Source: Cytophagaceae bacterium
Lineage (GTDB): Bacteria; Bacteroidota; Bacteroidia; Cytophagales; Spirosomataceae
Direction of reading: 5' to 3'
Length of the DNA stretch: 6,222 nucleotides
NCBI GenBank assembly: GCA_947471105.1
Contig: CANIYB010000149.1
Location: 1-6,222, forward strand
Below are positions 1 through 5,100 of the stretch, piece after piece. Under the pieces are notes generated by a model that had not been told where the DNA came from, did not search any database, and was given only the letters and a program-made list of their open reading frames with translations. Within the stretch, counting starts at the first letter, position 1, and every line of letters starts with the position of its first letter. The position numbers and the translations under genes are program-made.

Positions 1-1132
1 GTTTCACTTTTTTGGCCAACTCGATCTCCCTCCACATCACATCAGAGGCTAATGAAGAGCCCCCCGGAGAATCAATTCGTAAGACAATCGCTTTTACAGA
101 TTTATTATCTCGCAATTTTCTTAATTCCTTTACAAAATCGTCTGACCCAATATTTTCATCACCGCCTTTTGATCCAACGATTTCACCTTCGGCAACTAAT
201 ACCCCTATTTTATCCGTTCCTTCAACGGCCTTAATCGGATTTTTTGCTTTCAGGTAATCGGCCAGTTTGACAAAAGTCAACTCACTTTTTGCCTTTATTT
301 TTACTGCTGATTTTAAAAGTGATTCAAATTGATCCCAATATCCTAATTTAATCATACCCAACTTTTCTGCATGTACTGGATTCATGGCCAATAGACTATC
401 CGCAATTTGATTCAGTTTATTGGCCGGAATTTTTTTACTGACTGAAATTTTAGAAAATACTTCACGGTTGATCGAGCTGATAAATGATTGCGTCTGCATT
501 TTATTTTCAGGACTCATATTTTCGCGAATAAACGGCTCAACGGCAGATTTATATTGACCTACCCTGAAAACCAGAGGCTCAATTTCCAATTTATCAAATG
601 CCTTTTTATAAAACATATATTGAACACTAATCCCATTAAAATCTAATAGACCCGATGGATTCAAATAAGCTTCATCCGCAACGGATGCGATATAATAAGC
701 TTTTTCCGAGTATGAATTCGCATAAGCATAAATGAACTTACCCGAGCGCTTAAATTTTTCTAAGGCATTTCTGATTTCAGTTAATTTAGCATAACCGGCC
801 ATAGGAAAACTAACATCTAGGTAAATACCTTTCACGTTGTTGTCTATACGTGCGCGTTCCAGCGCTGATAAAATTTGAATCAATCCTATTTTTTCGGTGC
901 TTTCAAAAAACGGATTGGGGATGGTCGCGAATGGATTATCGTCTTCTGTACTTGCATTTTCTACGATAGGCCGATTTAAATCCAATTTAAGAATTGAATT
1001 TTCTTTTACTTCAAATTCTGAGTCGCCTCCGCTCATAGCTGCACCGATGCCTACAATCATCAGTATACTGATAATTAGAAAAAGGAATAAGCCCATTAGG
1101 GTTGCCAGGATGTATTTAAAAAATTGCCACAT
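1..1132 (-). CDS. sppA: Signal peptide peptidase SppA (67 kDa type), 5' part of gene, cut by window edge
   Basis: This is a membrane-bound serine protease that degrades signal peptides left in the membrane after secretion. Reading leftward from ATG 1132..1130, 377 codons stay open to the edge, so the C-terminal third lies outside. Residues 7-33 form one hydrophobic segment (YILATLMGLFLFLIISILMI and on), which suits an N-terminal anchor. Two SppA/ClpP-like domains follow. The first holds FRVGQYKSAVEPF with Lys195, matching the general-base lysine of E. coli SppA (Lys209). The second begins near DKIGVLVAEGEIVG and holds RIDSPGGSSLAS with the nucleophile Ser359 at 56..58 (E. coli Ser409). A catalytic dyad split over two tandem domains marks the long SppA form rather than the short Bacillus form. 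The ATG has no Shine-Dalgarno sequence but directly precedes the anchor. The gene follows ppa on the same strand with a 99-base gap and a likely promoter of its own. Both catalytic residues are present. Confidence 0.95.
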   Translation of the reverse strand, partial: MWQFFKYILATLMGLFLFLIISILMIVGIGAAMSGGDSEFEVKENSILKLDLNRPIVENASTEDDNPFATIPNPFFESTEKIGLIQILSALERARIDNNVKGIYLDVSFPMAGYAKLTEIRNALEKFKRSGKFIYAYANSYSEKAYYIASVADEAYLNPSGLLDFNGISVQYMFYKKAFDKLEIEPLVFRVGQYKSAVEPFIRENMSPENKMQTQSFISSINREVFSKISVSKKIPANKLNQIADSLLAMNPVHAEKLGMIKLGYWDQFESLLKSAVKIKAKSELTFVKLADYLKAKNPIKAVEGTDKIGVLVAEGEIVGSKGGDENIGSDDFVKELRKLRDNKSVKAIVLRIDSPGGSSLASDVMWREIELAKKVK

Positions 1133-1173
1133 AATGATCTAAGATAATTGAAACAATAATTTGGGATTAAATT

Positions 1174-1185
1174 TTGACAAGTCAA
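1174..1185. repeat. Short inverted repeat at the predicted sppA transcription start
   Basis: TTGAC and GTCAA form perfect 5-base arms separated by two bases. The repeat begins two bases downstream of the predicted -7 element for sppA, so it would cover the start point. That is where a repressor operator could sit, or it could form a small hairpin at the 5' end of the mRNA. Five-base arms arise often by chance in AT-rich DNA, so any function is a guess. Confidence 0.25.
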
Positions 1186-1186
1186 T

Positions 1187-1194
1187 CAAATTTA
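1187..1194 (-). promoter_or_regulatory. Predicted Bacteroidota-type -7 promoter element for sppA
   Basis: On the minus strand these bases read TAAATTTG, a perfect match to TAnnTTTG, the -7 element used by the primary sigma factor of Bacteroidota. The start point would fall near 1180-1183, giving a leader of about 50 bases before the sppA ATG. The upstream -33 TTTG element is not clear: only a T-rich stretch (TTTTAG, 1218..1213) lies at about the right distance. The match is seen directly; promoter activity is inferred. Confidence 0.5.
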
Positions 1195-1222
1195 TGTTCA
1201 ATGGATAAAATTCTAAAATGAA

Positions 1223-1237
1223 GGGTAAAAATTACCC
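1223..1237 (-). terminator. Small hairpin over the ppa stop codon, possible weak terminator
   Basis: On the minus strand, GGGTAA, a TTT loop and TTACCC form a perfect 6-base-pair stem. The TAA in the first arm is the ppa stop codon. The bases that follow (TTCATTTTAG) are T-rich but interrupted, so it is a poor match to a standard intrinsic terminator. It could partly end ppa transcription or protect the 3' end of the ppa mRNA before the separately promoted sppA. The symmetry is seen directly; the role is inferred. Confidence 0.3.
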
Positions 1238-1849
1238 AAAATTGACCCGATAATCTTCCCTCGCCTGTAGAATTACTTCGTGGGCTATTTCGCGGCCATA
1301 CACTTCATCGATATCCACTAAATTTGAACTCGTTTCACCAGGAAGCATTTTATACGTCCAAAAATAATGCCTAAGTCTTTGAACGATATCCTTAGGAGCG
1401 TCTGAAATATCACGCCATTTTCCATATATAGGATCATCCTTTAAAACGGCTATGATTTTATCGTCGGCCTCCCCGTGGTCAATCATTCGAATGCCGCCGA
1501 TGGGAATGGCCTGACATAAAATATCACCGTGGGTGATCGTTCGCTCAGAAAGAACCAATATATCTAGCGGGTCTCCATCCCCTTTAATGATTTCTTTTCC
1601 TGAGTATTTTTTGGCCAATTTGGCTATTCCGTCAGCACAATATGTTTGAGGCAAAAAACCGTATAATGCAGGAACAATATTGGAGAATTTTTGCGGTCGG
1701 TCTATTTTTAAATACCCTGATTCTTTGTCAATTTCATATTTTACCGTATCGGTAGGAACAATCTCGATAAATGCGGTGACTAATTCAGGCATTTGCTCGC
1801 CAATATGTATTCCGTGCCAAGGATGAGCTTTAAATATGTTTCGATTCAT
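1232..1849 (-). CDS. ppa: Inorganic pyrophosphatase, family I (soluble)
   Basis: This cytoplasmic, Mg-dependent enzyme hydrolyses pyrophosphate to two phosphates, pulling forward tRNA charging and nucleic acid synthesis. The chosen start, ATG 1849..1847, gives 205 residues. The frame is open ten codons further to a TTG at 1879, but that extension (RANDHLRII) is not family-like and TTG is a weak start. The signature DGDPLDILV covers residues 91-99, with Asp91, Asp93 and Asp96 matching the metal ligands Asp65, Asp67 and Asp70 of E. coli. MIDHGEADDK (122-131) supplies Asp124, Asp129 and Lys131, matching Asp97, Asp102 and Lys104. YEIDKESGYLKIDR (38-51) is the conserved N-terminal substrate region. 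Compared with E. coli, about 18 extra residues lie between FLPQTY (65-70) and the DGDP motif, as in a known subgroup of family I enzymes. The active site looks complete. The gene is divergent from def, and sppA follows it on the same strand. Confidence 0.95.
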   Translation of the reverse strand: MNRNIFKAHPWHGIHIGEQMPELVTAFIEIVPTDTVKYEIDKESGYLKIDRPQKFSNIVPALYGFLPQTYCADGIAKLAKKYSGKEIIKGDGDPLDILVLSERTITHGDILCQAIPIGGIRMIDHGEADDKIIAVLKDDPIYGKWRDISDAPKDIVQRLRHYFWTYKMLPGETSSNLVDIDEVYGREIAHEVILQAREDYRVNFG

Positions 1850-1975
1850 GATAATCCGTAAATGGTCGTTGGCACGCAAATTACAAAAATTGCGCTTACC
1901 TAAACTAAAGAACCATTGGCAAATAGGTACAATCTAGGGAAATTAGTTAAATTTGTGGTTTGAATTTTTTGAATT
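1850..1975. other. Divergent intergenic region between ppa and def
   Basis: These 126 bases must hold the promoters of ppa (leftward) and def-pheT (rightward). The rightward -7 element at 1948 is clear. For ppa the best candidate is AATTTTTG on the minus strand (1891..1884), one mismatch from TAnnTTTG and about 35 bases before the ATG; this is weak. A direct repeat TTTGAATT occurs at 1959-1966 and 1968-1975, ending directly against the def ATG. I see no riboswitch, tRNA or small gene here. Confidence 0.5.
1948..1955 (+). promoter_or_regulatory. Predicted Bacteroidota-type -7 promoter element for def-pheT
   Basis: TAAATTTG matches TAnnTTTG perfectly and is the same octamer as the element proposed for sppA. 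Transcription would start near 1959-1962, leaving a leader of only about 14-17 AT-rich bases before the def ATG, with no Shine-Dalgarno sequence. A TTG at 1916-1918 lies 29 bases upstream, too far for the usual -33 element, so the upstream half of the promoter is not evident. Confidence 0.55.
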
Positions 1976-2548
1976 ATGATATACCCCATCGTCCCTTATG
2001 GCGATCCTGTCTTAAGAAAAGTAGCGAAGCCTATTAAATTAGGAAGCATCGATTTGGTTAAGCTGTCGGAAGATATGTTTGAAACGATGTATGCAGCGAG
2101 TGGTGTAGGATTAGCTGCGCCACAGATTGGTATGGACATTCGGCTTTTTGTTGTGGATGGAAGACCCATGAATGAGGATGAAGATGAGGAAGAAAAAGAC
2201 CCTTCCCTTGTGAACTTCAAAAAGGTTTTTGTGAATGCGACGATTTTAGATGAAACGGGTGAAGAGTGGGGTTTTGAAGAAGGTTGCTTGTCAATCCCTG
2301 GAATTAGGGGTGAAGTTTTTAGGCCTGAATATGTCAAAATTCACTATTGGGATGAACGTGGGGAGGAGCATGAAGAGGTATTTGAGGGATTTGCGGCAAG
2401 AATTATTCAGCATGAATATGATCACATAGAAGGAATCCTTTTTACAGATCATTTGAATGTGGTCAAAAAGCGAATGATAAAAAATAAATTAGGTGAAATT
2501 AGCCGCGGAAAGGTTTCAGTGGATTATAAAATGAAACTTTCTCGATAA
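1976..2548 (+). CDS. def: Peptide deformylase
   Basis: This cytoplasmic metalloenzyme removes the N-formyl group from the initiator methionine of nascent proteins at the ribosome exit. The 190-residue product carries all three family motifs. GVGLAAPQIG (43-52) is motif 1. EGCLSIPG (102-109) is motif 2, with metal ligand Cys104. QHEYDH (145-150) is motif 3, with ligands His146 and His150 and catalytic Glu147. Between motifs 1 and 2, residues 66-75 form a strongly acidic loop (NEDEDEEEKD), an insertion I associate with Bacteroidota deformylases. The basic C-terminal tail (KKRMIKNKLGEISRGKV) is also typical there. The ATG gives the family's usual N-terminus (IVPYGDPVLRK). It lacks a Shine-Dalgarno sequence, having only an AT-rich leader. 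pheT begins 8 bases after the stop, so the two are probably one transcript. The copy appears intact and functional. Confidence 0.97.
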   Translation: MIYPIVPYGDPVLRKVAKPIKLGSIDLVKLSEDMFETMYAASGVGLAAPQIGMDIRLFVVDGRPMNEDEDEEEKDPSLVNFKKVFVNATILDETGEEWGFEEGCLSIPGIRGEVFRPEYVKIHYWDERGEEHEEVFEGFAARIIQHEYDHIEGILFTDHLNVVKKRMIKNKLGEISRGKVSVDYKMKLSR

Positions 2549-2556
2549 CATTAGAT

Positions 2557-4992
2557 ATGAAGATTTCTTTAAATTGGTTACGTGATTTTATTGACATTTC
2601 TAAATTACCTCAAAAGGGCGAAGCAGAAGAGTTAGACGTATTATTAACAAATACGGGATTAGAGGTAGAGGGCATAGAGAGGCATGAAAAAATCCCAGGG
2701 GGATTGAAAGGATTTGTGGTAGCTGAAGTTTTGACCTGTGAGAAATTTGAGGTAAAAGACAAAACGCTAAGCCTGACGACTGTTGAAGCAGGATTATCAG
2801 AAATTTTAACCATTGTTTGTGGAGCGGCTAATGTAGCTGCCGGCCAAAAAGTAATTGTGGCAACCCCAGGAACAACTTTATTTGACGCGGAAGGCAAAGC
2901 CTTGTTTACCATAGAAAAGCGAAAAGTATATGGCCAACCCTCAGAAGGGATGATTTGTGCAGAGGATGAAATTGGGATTGGAACTTCGCATGATGGAATT
3001 TTAATATTAGATACCAAACTGGCTAACGGCACTCCTGCGGCCAACTACTTTAATCTCTCAGCCGATTTGGTTTTGGAGATTGGTTTAACTCCGAACCGGG
3101 CCGATGCGGCATCACATTGGGGAGTCGCGCGCGACATTAAAGCGGTAACTGGGTTGCCCATTATATTGCCATCGGTGGATTCGCTGGCGATTGCCCAAAC
3201 CAATTTACCTATTGAAATTAGCATTCAAGACAAGGGATGTGCCCGCTTTTGTGGCGTAAGCATGGATGGAATTCAGGTAAAGCCGTCTCCAGAATGGTTG
3301 CAAGAAAGGTTAAGCGCGATTGGATTAAGGCCTATCAATAATATAGTAGACATTACTAATTTTATCTGCCATGGCTTGGGCCAACCGATGCACGCGTATG
3401 ATTGGCATCAAATAAAAGGAGGTAAATTAGAAGTTAAAACCTTAGCTGAAGGAACTGTTTTCAAAACCTTAGATGGAATAGAAAGAAAATTAAATGGGGA
3501 AGAATTAATGATCTGTGATGGCTCGGGGGCGATTGGCCTAGCCGGAATTATGGGTGGAGCCAATTCAAGCATTCAGAATTCAACGACCCGAATTTTCTTA
3601 GAAGTGGCACATTTTGCGCCAGAAAGAATCAGAAAGGCAGCCCAATTTCATAGTTTAAAGACCGATGCATCCTTCAGATTTGAGAGGGGGACGGATATAG
3701 AGGCCAAGTTATTTGCGCTTAAATATGCGGCAAAACTAATTCTTGAATTAGCTGGAGGAACTATTACCTCTGAATGGTTTGATCATTATCCTGAAAAAAA
3801 TGTGCCGGTTCAAATCCCTGTTAGCTATGAACGAGTACATCAGTTGATGGGGATTGCCTTGTCAGAAACCCGAATCCAAGAAATACTTGTAGCCTTAGAT
3901 TTTGAGATTACAAATTTGAATCCCAAAGGTCTGACGGCTATTGCTCCGGCATACCGAGTAGATGTGACGCGAGAAGCTGATTTAATTGAGGAGCTTTTAA
4001 GAATTCATGGCTTAGACAATATTCCATTATCAGAGAATTTAGGAGCCAATTTTATTTCCGAATTCCCTTTATTGGATAAAGAAAAAATACAGCAACAAGT
4101 GGGCCTTAGTTTAGCGGCAAAAGGATTTCATGAAATCATTACCAACTCACTGACTAAATCGAGTCACCATGAATTAATCCAACCGGATTTAGCTTTTGAA
4201 TCTGTTGAGATATTAAATCGACTTTCTGAGGACTTAGGCGTGATGCGTCAGCATTCTATATTTTCGGGTTTAGAGGTATTAGCGTATAATATTAATCGCC
4301 GACAAAAAGACTTGAAATTATTTGAGTTTGGGAAAACCTACCATAAAAAAGGCAGTAAATACATCGAAAAAAGGCATTTATCTTTGTATCTAACGGGTTT
4401 ACAGGCGGGGGAAACATGGAGTACATCAGCAAAAAAAGCGGAATTCCATCATTTATATTCAACGGTCATCGCGCTCATGCAATTCATGGGGGTGAAGGAT
4501 TTTGAAACATCACCATTAGAGGGGTCTTCCATTTTTGCTTATGGTTTACGCGTTTCGGTCAATAAAAAAATGTGTTTAGAATTAGGTTTGATTCGACCAA
4601 ATTTGGCCCAAAAATTTGATTTAAAACAAGAGGTATACTTCGCAGATTTTGATTGGGATTATTGGGTTAAGCAGGAGAAAGTTGATTTCGTCTATCAGGA
4701 AATATCGAAATTTCCTGAAGTTCGTAGAGATTTGTCATTAGTGATTAATAAAGAGGTGAGCTATCAGGCTATCCAACGCATTGCAGAACAGGTTGAAAAG
4801 AATTTACTGAAATCTGTTTCCGTCTTTGACGTTTATGAGGGGAAAAATCTAGGGGAAGGTAAGAAATCCTATTCGGTTAGCTTTATGCTACAAGATGAGA
4901 GTCAAACGCTGACTGACAAGGTCATTGATGCGACGATGGACCGACTGATCCAACGATTTGAAAAGGAATTAGGCGCTGTTATTCGAAAGTAA
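2557..4992 (+). CDS. pheT: Phenylalanyl-tRNA synthetase, beta subunit
   Basis: This is the beta chain of the cytoplasmic alpha2-beta2 PheRS, which joins phenylalanine to tRNA-Phe; it binds the tRNA and carries the editing site. At 811 residues it has full bacterial length. Domains in order: the N-terminal segment (1-38); an OB-fold tRNA-binding domain (about 40-155, with IVCGAANVAAGQ and SEGMICAEDEIG); the B3/B4 editing region (about 210-395, with RPINNIVDITNF at 258-269, GQPMHAYD at 275-282 and GLAGIMGG at 327-334); B5 (about 415-490, with YRVDVTREADLIEELLRIHG at 466-485); the catalytic-like core that pairs with PheS (about 495-700); and the C-terminal anticodon-binding FDX-ACB domain (about 717-811, with FPEVRRDLSLVI at 719-730). 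In the OB fold the usual HPNADKL-like stretch is replaced by KFEVKDKTL. pheS is not adjacent: def lies upstream and ffh converges downstream. No frameshift or internal stop is present. Confidence 0.97.
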   Translation: MKISLNWLRDFIDISKLPQKGEAEELDVLLTNTGLEVEGIERHEKIPGGLKGFVVAEVLTCEKFEVKDKTLSLTTVEAGLSEILTIVCGAANVAAGQKVIVATPGTTLFDAEGKALFTIEKRKVYGQPSEGMICAEDEIGIGTSHDGILILDTKLANGTPAANYFNLSADLVLEIGLTPNRADAASHWGVARDIKAVTGLPIILPSVDSLAIAQTNLPIEISIQDKGCARFCGVSMDGIQVKPSPEWLQERLSAIGLRPINNIVDITNFICHGLGQPMHAYDWHQIKGGKLEVKTLAEGTVFKTLDGIERKLNGEELMICDGSGAIGLAGIMGGANSSIQNSTTRIFLEVAHFAPERIRKAAQFHSLKTDASFRFERGTDIEAKLFALKYAAKLILELAGGTITSEWFDHYPEKNVPVQIPVSYERVHQLMGIALSETRIQEILVALDFEITNLNPKGLTAIAPAYRVDVTREADLIEELLRIHGLDNIPLSENLGANFISEFPLLDKEKIQQQVGLSLAAKGFHEIITNSLTKSSHHELIQPDLAFESVEILNRLSEDLGVMRQHSIFSGLEVLAYNINRRQKDLKLFEFGKTYHKKGSKYIEKRHLSLYLTGLQAGETWSTSAKKAEFHHLYSTVIALMQFMGVKDFETSPLEGSSIFAYGLRVSVNKKMCLELGLIRPNLAQKFDLKQEVYFADFDWDYWVKQEKVDFVYQEISKFPEVRRDLSLVINKEVSYQAIQRIAEQVEKNLLKSVSVFDVYEGKNLGEGKKSYSVSFMLQDESQTLTDKVIDATMDRLIQRFEKELGAVIRK

Positions 4993-5000
4993 AACGGTCC

Positions 5001-5021
5001 AAAAATAGGTTGATGAGCCTA
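5001..5021 (-). terminator. Possible intrinsic terminator for ffh
   Basis: Read leftward, TAGGCT, a CATC loop and AACCTA form a 6-pair stem with one C-A mismatch, followed directly by five T (5005..5001). The placement, about 70 bases past the ffh stop, and the T run fit a weak terminator for the leftward transcript. The short imperfect stem keeps confidence low. Confidence 0.35.
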
Positions 5022-5038
5022 AAATCCAGGTATAAAGG

Positions 5039-5053
5039 CATTAATTTTTAATG
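5039..5053. repeat. Short AT-rich palindrome between pheT and ffh
   Basis: CATTAA, a TTT spacer and TTAATG form perfect 6-base arms. An alternative longer-range pairing joins GGCAT (5037-5041) with ATGCC (5057-5061). Either could form a weak hairpin in the mRNA of either gene, but the stems are AT-rich and lack a following T run. Confidence 0.25.
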
Positions 5054-5073
5054 ACTATGCCATTCGGTAAGGC

Positions 5074-5100
5074 GGGTAAAATTAATCTGATTACCTTTTT
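5074..5100 (+). terminator. Possible intrinsic terminator for def-pheT, overlapping the ffh 3' end
   Basis: GGTAA (5075-5079) pairs with TTACC (5091-5095) around an 11-base loop, and five T follow (5096-5100). The G at 5074 can add a wobble pair. It lies about 80 bases past the pheT stop and reaches into the last codons of ffh on the other strand, including its stop codon. The large loop and short stem make it a modest candidate. Confidence 0.3.

Larger units (their letters stand above)
4993..5090. other. Convergent intergenic region between pheT and ffh
   Basis: These 98 AT-rich bases separate two genes that end facing each other, so transcription should stop here in both directions. Three short inverted repeats lie in or at the edge of the region, at 5006-5021, 5039-5053 and 5074-5096. 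None is a strong GC-rich intrinsic terminator. I see no small ORF or RNA gene here. Confidence 0.6.

Noticed and set aside
12..257. Plus-strand open frame of 81 codons (and another at 52-234)
   Set aside because: Both lie antisense to the conserved catalytic region of sppA, have no recognisable motif, and are explained as shadows of that gene.
897..1142. Plus-strand open frame of 81 codons
   Set aside because: It is antisense to the sppA N-terminal anchor and first domain; its composition follows from the opposite strand.
1850..1879. N-terminal extension of ppa to a TTG codon
   Set aside because: The ATG at 1849 gives the family-like start leading into AHPWHGI; the upstream ten codons show no conserved features and TTG is unlikely.
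1996..2337. Minus-strand open frame of 113 codons inside def
   Set aside because: It is antisense to deformylase motifs 1 and 2; its serine-rich run is simply the reverse of the acidic loop codons.
2610..3044. Minus-strand open frame of 144 codons inside pheT
   Set aside because: It is antisense to the conserved tRNA-binding domain and has no recognisable motif of its own.
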